In this document: positions 17,638-25,265 of the stretch, one piece after another
How the letters are laid out: every line of letters starts with the position of its first letter
Position numbering within the stretch: the first letter of the stretch is position 1
Assembly (NCBI RefSeq): GCF_005233835.1
Contig: NZ_SZQA01000001.1
Coordinates: 248,001 to 312,000 of the forward strand
Source: Herbidospora galbida
GTDB taxonomy: Bacteria; Actinomycetota; Actinomycetes; Streptosporangiales; Streptosporangiaceae
Direction of reading: 5' to 3'
DNA length: 64,000 nt
Notes under the pieces: model-generated
What the model was told of the DNA's origin: nothing
Databases searched by the model: none
Seen by the model: the letters and a program-made list of their open reading frames with translations, nothing else
Program-made: the position numbers and the translations under genes

Positions 17638-18944
17638 ACGTACCGTTTTCTAAAATTATTGCCAGGCCCTCCCTGCCGATGCCGAATCCAGATGTGATCT
17701 CACTGGGCGAGTACATGGAAAATGGCGCGCCATACGGACATCCGATCTATCTTGCGATCGGTGAGACGTGGAGCGAGATCGCCCCGGGGCTCGCAGCCGA
17801 ACTCGGCAAGACCGAGATCCACTCCCACGGATATCATCTTTCAATGTATGGCATCCCGGAGCTCCACCAAGTGGCTTCTCGCCGGATCCGAGCCGAACAC
17901 CGACTGGATGAAGTCGCGGAAGAGGGCGATTCCTACGAAGTGAGTATCACCTGGAATGGCACGCGGCAGGCGATGAGCGATTTCGCGCGACTTCTCCTGG
18001 ATCGGTACGACGATGGTCGCCGGCCCATTACCTTCGCCGCCGGGCCGAGCTGGGACTATGCCGGAGTCTTCGGGCCGCTAGGATACGCCACAGAGTATGT
18101 TCCATTGACTCCCGAGAGGGAGTTCCGCCCAAGTATCGACGACCTTCGACAGCTGGTCGTGTCCGCCGTCGGATCCACTCGCATGAGACCAGGCATCATT
18201 GTCCTCAACGCTCAGCACAATCCAACCGCCGTGAACTGGGATGCGTCTTTCGTCAGGGACGCGGTTTCCCTGGCGATAGAACATGAAGTCCCGATCCTGC
18301 TGGACGATGCGTATTACGCCGTACACGACGAAGGAGTCACGCCCACCTCGTCTCTGCAGCTTCTACTGCAGGCGGTAAAGGATGAACGCATCGCTCGGGA
18401 CCTCCCGTGGCTGGCGGTTCGGTCATTGGGTAAGCAGTTTCATTGCAGCGGATGGGGGCTGGGACTGATGGTGGCTTCCCCTCCCGTCCTCGATCTTCTC
18501 GTGAACGGCTATCGCCTCCGGCACAGCTTGTCTCATGGAGGTGTGCTGCAGGCCGCCATGGCTCGGTGGCTGGCCGAAGATTCAGCAGACACCTTCCTGG
18601 CCGAACAGCGACAGGAATACAAGCGTAAGCGCCGGTTCTTCAGAACGACCCTTGAGCAGGATCTTGGATATCCGGCCGACAAGATTCACACAGGAGAATG
18701 CACGCCATATTCCCTCTTCGCCGTCCCGGAGAAATATTCCGGTTCGCCCGAGAGCGTTGAGGCGTTCCGGCGCTCTTGTTTTTCGGAAACAGGGGTCATG
18801 CTGGGATCCGCCTGGCCATGGCCTTTGAGTGGCAGGGTAAACCATCTGCCTTATCTGCGGATGTTCCTCGGCCCCGGCGTTGAGGTCTTGGGCGATGCAC
18901 TGTCACGAATGGCGAGTGCCGGCTACGTGTACGACGCCATGTGA
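17634..18944 (+). CDS. PLP-dependent aminotransferase, fold type I (class I/II)
   Basis: The GTG at 17634 is preceded by AAGGAGG 11 bases upstream and is a better start than an ATG at 17577. The 436-aa protein shows fold type I landmarks: NAQHNPTA near residue 193 (Asn/Pro cofactor contact), LLDDAYY near 225 (Asp to the pyridine N, Tyr to O3') and SLGKQFHCSGWGLG with Lys near 267 as the Schiff-base residue. It probably transaminates an aromatic amino acid or its keto acid in the prenylation pathway, inferred from context only. Base composition is clearly less G/C rich than all neighbours, with many A/T third positions, so it may have been acquired separately. No close subfamily is recognised. 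Confidence 0.85.
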   Translation: MNVPFSKIIARPSLPMPNPDVISLGEYMENGAPYGHPIYLAIGETWSEIAPGLAAELGKTEIHSHGYHLSMYGIPELHQVASRRIRAEHRLDEVAEEGDSYEVSITWNGTRQAMSDFARLLLDRYDDGRRPITFAAGPSWDYAGVFGPLGYATEYVPLTPEREFRPSIDDLRQLVVSAVGSTRMRPGIIVLNAQHNPTAVNWDASFVRDAVSLAIEHEVPILLDDAYYAVHDEGVTPTSSLQLLLQAVKDERIARDLPWLAVRSLGKQFHCSGWGLGLMVASPPVLDLLVNGYRLRHSLSHGGVLQAAMARWLAEDSADTFLAEQRQEYKRKRRFFRTTLEQDLGYPADKIHTGECTPYSLFAVPEKYSGSPESVEAFRRSCFSETGVMLGSAWPWPLSGRVNHLPYLRMFLGPGVEVLGDALSRMASAGYVYDAM

Positions 18945-19427
18945 TCGATACCCGCTACATCGGCCGGCCAGGCGCGGCCCGAACCAACCGGGGTGTGGCC
19001 GCAGGAGATCCTCGGGCTCCGGCCGGCGACACCACGTGTCAGTCCCAGGGCATGATCAAGACGGGTGAAGGATCACCTTCAGACGGTAACCCCGGTCAGT
19101 CAGTCGCTGCCGGTGGCCGACTCGACCAGGGCGCGGCCAGGCGGAGTCGCCAACACCGATACGCACATCCCAGGCCAGGGGGTACGCGAGGGGACGAGCG
19201 ATGGCGGTCAGCCCATGATCGACGCCTGCGATCCGCGCATCGTGATGGGGCTGCGAGACCGGCTGGTGCCCGTGCTGGGGCCGGCCCTCAAAGCTCGAAC
19301 CGCCGGCGCGCGAGTTCGAGAAGGCGAGGTGGCGCCGAGTCCCCTCCACCTCAGCCGGCCGTGGAGAGGACCGAAGAACCGGCTGCTGGCGATTCCCCTC
19401 ATTCCAGGGTTAACCTGACGAGCAATC
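18945..19427. other. 483-bp spacer with no supported gene
   Basis: Several short frames are open on both strands (for example 19065-19418 plus and 19056-19349 minus), but none has a ribosome site, domain or consistent third-position bias. A small palindrome GGTTAACC (19408-19415) lies 13 bp before the BtpA-family start and could belong to its promoter. No terminator stem is obvious. Confidence 0.5.
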
Positions 19428-20300
19428 ATGGCGGATATCGGCATCACCTCGACCGACCGCGTCGGCGCCGGGCAGCAGCGCGGTGACCTTGAGCGGCTTT
19501 TCGGGCGGCGTTTCGCATTGATCGGCATGATCCATCTGCTGCCGCTTCCCGGCTCGCCGCGGTTCACCCCGGAACACGGGATGGAAGCGGTCATCCGGCG
19601 GGCGGTCGAGGAGGCGCGGGTTCTCGTCGACGCCGGCTTCGACGGGCTGATCGTCGAGAACGGCTGGGACATCCCCTTCCTCAAGCCCGACGACATCGGT
19701 CCCGAGACACCGGCGGCCATGGCCGTCGCCACCGCCGAGGTCGCCCGCGCGGTGGGGGTTCCGCTCGGCGTCAACTGCCTGGCGAACGCCGTCGACCGGT
19801 CGCTCGCCGTCGCCGTGGCCGCGGGGGCCCGGTTCGTCCGTTCCAACCAGTGGGTCAACGCCTACGTCGCGAACGAGGGACTGGTCGAAGGGCGGGCCGG
19901 CCTGATGACGCGATACCGGCACGCCATCGGCGCCGACCACGTCACCGTCTGGGCGGACGTCCAGGTGAAGCTGGGATCGCACGCGATCACGGCCGACCGC
20001 CCGCTCACCGAGCAGGCCAAGGATGCCGCCTGGTTCGACGCCGACGCCCTCATCGTCACGGGCACCCGGCTCGGTGACGCGCCCGTGGCCGATCATCTGC
20101 GGACGATCCGCGCGGCCACGGATCTGCCTCTGGTCGCGGGGTCCGGGGTGCGGGCCGAGAACCTGGCCGACATCGTTCCCCACGCCGACGGGGCCATCGT
20201 CGGCAGCTCCATCAAGTCCGGCGGCGTCTGGCATGGTCGCCTCGACCGGGAGGTCTGTGAGCGGATGTGCGCCGAGCGTGACGCTCTGGAGAATCTCTAA
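19428..20300 (+). CDS. BtpA/SgcQ-family protein
   Basis: The 290-aa protein has the family's TIM-barrel pattern: MIHLLPLPGSPR near residue 28, then VDAGFDGLIVENGWDIPF near 70, LGVNCLAN near 107, RSNQWVNA near 135, VWADVQVKLGSH near 175, DALIVTG near 205 and GSGVRAENL near 237. Founding members are BtpA, needed for photosystem I in cyanobacteria, and E. coli SgcQ in a sugar operon; no reaction is established. Here it precedes a P450/transaminase/cyclohydrolase operon by 231 bp. No photosynthesis genes are near, so a metabolic role with a small phosphorylated ligand is more likely (inference). The ribosome site is weak. Confidence 0.85.
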   Translation: MADIGITSTDRVGAGQQRGDLERLFGRRFALIGMIHLLPLPGSPRFTPEHGMEAVIRRAVEEARVLVDAGFDGLIVENGWDIPFLKPDDIGPETPAAMAVATAEVARAVGVPLGVNCLANAVDRSLAVAVAAGARFVRSNQWVNAYVANEGLVEGRAGLMTRYRHAIGADHVTVWADVQVKLGSHAITADRPLTEQAKDAAWFDADALIVTGTRLGDAPVADHLRTIRAATDLPLVAGSGVRAENLADIVPHADGAIVGSSIKSGGVWHGRLDREVCERMCAERDALENL

Positions 20301-20321
20301 TTTCACGGTATGCGTTTTCGC

Positions 20322-20336
20322 TATCGCATGGCGATA
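20322..20336. promoter_or_regulatory. Palindrome in the A/T-rich leader of the P450 operon
   Basis: TATCGC-ATG-GCGATA, perfect 6-bp arms, lies in an unusually A/T-rich 231-bp gap before the P450 gene. A related CGCGATATTGA occurs about 50 bp further on. It could be the operator of the P450-to-Rieske operon. Confidence 0.4.
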
Positions 20337-20531
20337 TAACCGTTGCAATGCCGTAGCACGCCTCTTATATTGACGTGGTCGCGCGATATTGATCTCCTTG
20401 CCGCGATTTCGGCGGCAGGTGTTCCGGCGTCGATGATGACGCCGGGTACCAGGCGAACGTGGGGACTTCCCGAGCCGCTGACCAGGGCCAGCCGGCAATT
20501 TTGGGCTGCCCTAAAGTGTTAAGGAGCGATC

Positions 20532-22007
20532 ATGAGGCCATTTCGGTACGCCCCGGTTGCCGTTGCGGGCGCCGCCACTCTTGCATTCGCCGTGAGAGCC
20601 GCGCGCACGGTTCTCGATCGCAGATTTTACGAGAGGCAGGGTGTTCTGTTCACCAAGACCTACCCGTTCATCGGTTCCGAAACCGATGTTTCGGGACTCA
20701 TTGGCCGTAACAGAACGCGCGACTATCTGTATTTGGACAAGCCGGCCGCCGACTTCGTCGGCAGTATTCGCGGATTCGACATCCAGTTGTACGCGGTCAA
20801 CAGGCAGACGACGGAGGTCCTGGTCAGCCCTGCGATCACGGGGAAGTACATCGACCGCGACACGCCCGCGCTCTATTCGTTCGGACAGTTGTCGCCTTCG
20901 GCGATGACGTTCCAGAAGATCACCACACCGCATTTCGGCGACCGTAAACGCAACCTCGGCAAGGGCTTCGACCAGGAACGGGTCACCGACATCTCGCGCC
21001 GCCGCGCCGCCGAGATGTGCGCCGCCCTTGACGTGGACACCCCGCTCGATCTGAAGCGCGTCGCGGGCGACTACACGCGGGAGGTCATGGGCGAGTTCGT
21101 CTGGGGACGGGACGCGATGGCGCTGGAGGTGTCCTACAAGCACCCCGACGGCCACGTGTCCAAGGTGCCCTTCATGTTCGCGCTCAATGAAACCTTCACG
21201 GGTCTGCGGTTCTACTCCAACCGGTTCTGGAACCGGGTGCACTTCCCGATCGCGACCTGGCCGGTCACGCGCGAGGCCCGGCGTCTGCAGCACAACATCA
21301 GGTCACTGCAGGAGCACCTGGCGACGGTGCTCAAGGGCGGCCCCGGGCCCGGCACGGTCTGGGAACAGGTCGCGGCGGGCAACACCAAGCTCGGAATCCC
21401 GGTCGAGATCACGCGCGACGACCTGCTGACGGCCTCCATCGCCGGTCTGGACACCGTGCAGAACACCATCCTCGCCACCCTCTGGTACGTGCTGTCGCCG
21501 GAGAACCTGAAGTGGCGCGAGGCCATTGCGACCAGTACCGGCGAGGCCAAGGACGAGGTCGTCGAGGCGTGCGTCAGCGAATCGCTCCGGCTCAGCCCGC
21601 CCGGGTCGGTGATCAACAACATGGTCGTCGACGACCTCGACATGGAGGTGGAGGGCCGCAGGTACCTGCTCAAGCGGGGCACCCGCGTGATGCCCAACAT
21701 CCACGCCCTGCACGCCGATTACGGCGCGGCCTGGGAACCCGAGCGCTTCCTCCACATCGAGAAGGGGGCCGAGCCGTACGTGATGCCGTTCGGCAAAGGC
21801 CGGCGCAGCTGCCCCGGACGCAACCTCGGCATGGTGATGGCCAAGAACTTCGTCAGCGAGTTCGTCACCGCCCACCCGGACGCGCAGATCGGCAACGCCC
21901 AGGACAAGGACATCATCTTCAACAACCTCTCCCACGCCCAGTTCATCGCCGTCCTCGGTCCCGCCGCCGCGCAGGGCTTCGCCGGCTCCTGCCCCGTCCC
22001 GCACTAG
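20532..22007 (+). CDS. Cytochrome P450 with N-terminal membrane anchor
   Basis: The ATG at 20532 follows AAGGAGCGATC; 491 aa. Residues 8-25 are a hydrophobic segment (VAVAGAATLAFAV) followed by basic residues, as in membrane-anchored eukaryotic-type P450s; most actinomycete P450s are soluble and near 400 aa. I-helix AGLDTVQNT lies near residue 304 (oxygen activation), ExxR at 350-353, and heme loop FGKGRRSCPGRN with Cys near 427. It is the first gene of an operon with an aminotransferase (17-bp gap), a cyclohydrolase-like enzyme and a Rieske protein; the last could help deliver electrons. Substrate unknown. The length and anchor suggest a hydrophobic substrate such as a lipid or isoprenoid. 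Confidence 0.9.
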   Translation: MRPFRYAPVAVAGAATLAFAVRAARTVLDRRFYERQGVLFTKTYPFIGSETDVSGLIGRNRTRDYLYLDKPAADFVGSIRGFDIQLYAVNRQTTEVLVSPAITGKYIDRDTPALYSFGQLSPSAMTFQKITTPHFGDRKRNLGKGFDQERVTDISRRRAAEMCAALDVDTPLDLKRVAGDYTREVMGEFVWGRDAMALEVSYKHPDGHVSKVPFMFALNETFTGLRFYSNRFWNRVHFPIATWPVTREARRLQHNIRSLQEHLATVLKGGPGPGTVWEQVAAGNTKLGIPVEITRDDLLTASIAGLDTVQNTILATLWYVLSPENLKWREAIATSTGEAKDEVVEACVSESLRLSPPGSVINNMVVDDLDMEVEGRRYLLKRGTRVMPNIHALHADYGAAWEPERFLHIEKGAEPYVMPFGKGRRSCPGRNLGMVMAKNFVSEFVTAHPDAQIGNAQDKDIIFNNLSHAQFIAVLGPAAAQGFAGSCPVPH

Positions 22008-22023
22008 AGAGGTGGTCGCCCGC

Positions 22024-23010
22024 ATGGCCGATCTGTGGCTGCCCACGGTCGCGCTGTCCCGGTTCGACGGCACCGGCTACGAGAGACCAACGCTGACATC
22101 GAACGAGGTCGGGAGCCTGGCCGAGTTCGGCGCGGACGCCATCCAGTTCGGTTTCTCGGTCTTCGAGGGGATGCGCGCCTACGTCGCGGATCCGGCCTTC
22201 CACGTCTTCAGGGCCCGCGACCACCACGAACGGCTGCGCGGCTCGTGTGGCGCGCTCACACTGCCCTGTCCGTCGTACGAGGTGTTCGCTGAAGCCATCG
22301 AGCAGGCGGTACGGGCCAACTGGGACGGCCGCGCCACCCGGCTCTATCTGCGGCCCGTGGTGTTCGCGGCCGGCGGCGACGTCATGCCGCTGCAGAGCGA
22401 CAGATACGTTTTCGTGGTCCTCGTGAAGAGGTTCGACCCCGCCCCAGCCGACATGGGCGTCCTGGTCGAGGAGACCATGCCGCGGACCCATCCGGTGTTC
22501 GCGGCCGTCAAGACCGCGGGCAACTACACGAGTTCCGCGCTGGCGATGCGCGGCGCCCGCGAGGTGGGCTGCGACACGATCCTCTGGCTGGACGGCGCTG
22601 GCAACCTGCAGGAATGCACGACCATGAACGTCTTCGTGTGCCTCGGCGGCCGGATCGTCACCCCGAAGACCGGCGCGCTGCTGCCCGGGATCACCCGCCG
22701 GACCGTCCTGGACCTGCTGGCCGGCATGGGCGAGCAGGTCGTCGAACGGGACATCCCGCTGGCCGAGGTGTCGGACGCGCTCGCCCGCAAGGAGGAACTG
22801 AGCCTGTTCACCACGTCCACCGCATTGGGCATCCGGAAGGTGGGACGCCTGCGCCTGGGCGCCGCCGACCACGTGCTCGACGCCAAGGAGCCCAGCGCCT
22901 GGAGCCGTATGAGGGAGCAGTACTCCCTGGTCACGGAGCGGTTCACCGAGGCGGCCGAAGACTTCCCGGCGATCATGTCGAGTTCTCACCGATGGATTGG
23001 ATCCAAGTGA
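22024..23010 (+). CDS. Class IV aminotransferase, branched-chain-type (IlvE-like)
   Basis: The ATG at 22024 is preceded by GAGAGGTGG; an in-frame GTG at 22012 overlaps that site. The 328-aa protein shows the fold type IV pattern: SVFEGMRAY near residue 47, RLYLRPVVF near 103, AAVKTAGNY with Schiff-base Lys at 163, LWLDGAGNLQECTTMNVF near 188 and LLPGITRRTVLDL near 219. It transfers amino groups to or from branched-chain or related keto acids in the cytosol. Because it sits inside a four-gene operon with P450, cyclohydrolase-like and Rieske genes, a pathway-specific role is likelier than primary isoleucine/valine synthesis. Its end overlaps the next gene by 19 bp. Confidence 0.88.
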   Translation: MADLWLPTVALSRFDGTGYERPTLTSNEVGSLAEFGADAIQFGFSVFEGMRAYVADPAFHVFRARDHHERLRGSCGALTLPCPSYEVFAEAIEQAVRANWDGRATRLYLRPVVFAAGGDVMPLQSDRYVFVVLVKRFDPAPADMGVLVEETMPRTHPVFAAVKTAGNYTSSALAMRGAREVGCDTILWLDGAGNLQECTTMNVFVCLGGRIVTPKTGALLPGITRRTVLDLLAGMGEQVVERDIPLAEVSDALARKEELSLFTTSTALGIRKVGRLRLGAADHVLDAKEPSAWSRMREQYSLVTERFTEAAEDFPAIMSSSHRWIGSK

Positions 23011-23594
23011 TTGTTCTGCTGGCACAGGGGCCGTTGCACACGCGGTACGGCGACTTCACCGAGTACCTGTTCTACGACGGCCGGAAGGAATCGATCGCGA
23101 TCGTCAAGGGAGAGATCTCGGGCAAGGAGGATGTGCTCTGCCGGGTGCACTCCCACTGCACGACCGGGCACGTCTTCAACGGCATCGAGTGCGACTGCCG
23201 CGAGCAGATGGCCATGGCGCAAGACAAGGTCGACCAGGAAGGCACCGGCATCATCATCTGGCTCGACCAGGACGGCAAGGCCAACGGCCGCATGGCCGAA
23301 CTGCTCACGGCCAAGCTCAGGGACGAGGGCGTCGCGCAGACCGAGGCGTACGCGCGCATCGGATTCCCCCGGGACGCGCGGACGTTCGAGCCGGCGGCGG
23401 CGATCCTGCGCTTCTTCGACGTGGCCTCGGTGACGCTGATGACGAACAACCCCGGCAAGGTCGGCGGCTTGACCGAGTTCGGCATCAAGGTCTCCGGCAC
23501 GCTGAACCTGGCGTACGTGCCGGAGGCCAATCCGCTGCTGCTCAAGACCTACCAGGACAAGATCCGCTACCAGAACCACACGATCGAGCTCTGA
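22992..23594 (+). CDS. Divergent GTP cyclohydrolase II (RibA)-like enzyme
   Basis: The 200-aa protein starts at an ATG inside the end of the aminotransferase gene. The zinc site is complete: Cys56, Cys67 and Cys69 in HSHCTTGHVFN and ECDCREQ. TLMTNNPGKV near residue 150 and an Asp-x-Arg at the position of the E. coli nucleophilic Arg (PRDARTF) are kept. Two landmarks differ: the RibA QEGR stretch reads DQDGK, and by-eye alignment puts Ala where E. coli has catalytic Tyr105. Stand-alone RibA usually lies in riboflavin operons; none is here. It may act on GTP with a changed product, or on another purine/pyrimidine. Confidence 0.82.
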   Translation: MDWIQVIVLLAQGPLHTRYGDFTEYLFYDGRKESIAIVKGEISGKEDVLCRVHSHCTTGHVFNGIECDCREQMAMAQDKVDQEGTGIIIWLDQDGKANGRMAELLTAKLRDEGVAQTEAYARIGFPRDARTFEPAAAILRFFDVASVTLMTNNPGKVGGLTEFGIKVSGTLNLAYVPEANPLLLKTYQDKIRYQNHTIEL

Positions 23595-23603
23595 GGAGAG
23601 AGC

Positions 23604-23963
23604 ATGTCCGCAGCTCCGATCAAGGTCTGCGCGGTGGCGGACCTGTCCGTCGACCAGGGTCTCCGCGTCACGTCCGTGTCACCGCCGCTGGCGATCTTCC
23701 TCACCTCCGACGGCACGGTCCACGTCCTCGACGACATGTGCACCCACCAGAACGCCGCGCTGACGGACGGCTGGGTCGACGACTGCATCGTTGAGTGCCC
23801 GCTCCACATGTCGCGCTTCGACCTGCGCACCGGCGAGGTGGACGCCTCACCGGCGCTGCTGCCCGTTCGGGTACACCGGGCCGAGATCGTCGACGGCGAG
23901 GTCTGGGTGACGCTGTCGGAGCAGGCTCCCAACCTGCCGCCGGGGGTCAGGGTTCACTCGTAG
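23604..23963 (+). CDS. Rieske [2Fe-2S] ferredoxin
   Basis: The 119-aa soluble protein has the cluster motif Cys46-Thr-His48 ... Cys65-Pro-Leu-His68 (DMCTHQNAAL and ECPLHMSRFD). The length and lack of a membrane anchor fit ferredoxin components of dioxygenases or nitrite-reductase small-subunit-like proteins. A GAGGAGAG ribosome site lies just ahead of the ATG. It is the last gene of the P450 operon and could pass electrons to the P450, although no reductase gene is in the operon. Its final 17 bp overlap the end of the opposing transporter gene. Confidence 0.9.
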   Translation: MSAAPIKVCAVADLSVDQGLRVTSVSPPLAIFLTSDGTVHVLDDMCTHQNAALTDGWVDDCIVECPLHMSRFDLRTGEVDASPALLPVRVHRAEIVDGEVWVTLSEQAPNLPPGVRVHS

Positions 23964-25128
23964 CGGCCGGCCGGAGCAGCCGCCGCATCAGCAGGCCGGC
24001 GACCAGCGCCCAGAAGGCGGAGCTGACCCCCGCCAGCGTGGTGCCGGACGCGGCCACCAGGAAGGTGACGACCGACGCCGTCTGTTCGCCCGGCGGGTGG
24101 GGACCGCCGGGCCCGGCGACCGCCGAGGTCAATGCATGGACCAGTGTCCCGAGCAGGCCTAGACCGGCCACCGTGCCGATGACCTCGGGCGGGGCCACGG
24201 CGAGGAAGCTGAGCAGCGCCGTGGTCCCGGCGGCGATGCCCAGATACGTGATGCCGAAGGCCTGGGAGGAAAGCCAGCGCCGGGCGGGGTCGGGATGAGC
24301 CTGTGGGGAGGCGGGCAGCGCCGCGCTGATGGCGGCGAGGTTGACGGCGTGCCCGCCGAACGGCGCGGCGAGCATGCTGCCGAGACCGGTGACGCCCATG
24401 GTCGCCCGCCACGGGACGTGGTAGCCGAAGGAGCTCATGATCGCCACACCGGGCACGTTCTGGGCGGCCATCGTGACGACGTACAGCGGAAGTCCGATCC
24501 CTGCGATCGCGGCCCAGCTCAGCCCGGGCGCGGTCAGGGTCAGGTAGGGCAGCCACGGCCCATGCAGGCCGTCGCCCCGGACGGCGAGGACGCAGACGAC
24601 GACCACAGTCGCGCCGAAAGCGGCCGGGATCGCCCATCGCGGTGCGGTCACGGTCACGATGACCCACGTGAGGAGGATCGGGGCGACCTGCCAGGGGTGG
24701 GAGGCGAGCCCCTTGACCGGCATCAGGCACAGGGCGAGCAGGACACCGGCGAGCATCGCCTGCGCGATCGGCGCCGGGATCGACGCCACCAAGGCGCCCA
24801 GGCGCGGCCAGAGCCCGGTGAGGGCGACCAGTGCGCCCGCGAGGAGGAACCCGCCCACGGCGGCCGGCCATCCGCCGTCCACCACACCCGCGCTCACCAG
24901 CACGGCGGCGCCCGGCGTCGACCACGCGGCCGTGATCGGCATGCGAAAGCGCCGGCTCAGCACCAGGGACACCAGCCCGAGCGAGGCGCAGAGGGCGACC
25001 AGCCCCGAGGTCGCCTCGGCCGGGGTCGCGCCGACCGCGCGCAGGCCCGCCAGGACGGCCGCGAAAGTGCTCGTATATCCGATGAAAGAAATCGCGATTC
25101 CGGTCACGACCGGCTGTCCCCGCTCCAC
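23947..25128 (-). CDS. BenE-family benzoate/H+ symporter-like membrane protein
   Basis: The 393-aa protein is almost entirely hydrophobic helices (about eleven to twelve). It carries BenE signatures: GYTSTFAAVLAG near residue 17, ITAAWSTPGAAVL near 65 and PFGGHAVNLAAI near 258, the last very characteristic. BenE proteins import benzoate or related aromatic acids with protons across the plasma membrane. The start is a GTG with a weak ribosome site. It is divergent from the ribose-type ABC operon and converges on the Rieske gene. It may import an aromatic precursor or export a product of the adjacent pathway; the ligand is unproven. Confidence 0.88.
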   Translation of the reverse strand: MERGQPVVTGIAISFIGYTSTFAAVLAGLRAVGATPAEATSGLVALCASLGLVSLVLSRRFRMPITAAWSTPGAAVLVSAGVVDGGWPAAVGGFLLAGALVALTGLWPRLGALVASIPAPIAQAMLAGVLLALCLMPVKGLASHPWQVAPILLTWVIVTVTAPRWAIPAAFGATVVVVCVLAVRGDGLHGPWLPYLTLTAPGLSWAAIAGIGLPLYVVTMAAQNVPGVAIMSSFGYHVPWRATMGVTGLGSMLAAPFGGHAVNLAAISAALPASPQAHPDPARRWLSSQAFGITYLGIAAGTTALLSFLAVAPPEVIGTVAGLGLLGTLVHALTSAVAGPGGPHPPGEQTASVVTFLVAASGTTLAGVSSAFWALVAGLLMRRLLRPAATSEP

Positions 25129-25265
25129 CCGCGGAACGATAACCGATCGTGCCGAAATGGTCAGAGAAAGCAGGCCACGATTTCAGGAGAAACACCTTCT
25201 TGACATGATCGGCGCCCGCGTTCACTGTATGGGCTGGCAGCGCAGGGGACCGCAATGGGAGAACT

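Noticed and set aside
19056-19349. Possible small minus-strand gene in the spacer before the BtpA gene
   Set aside because: No ribosome site, erratic third-position bias and no recognisable domain.
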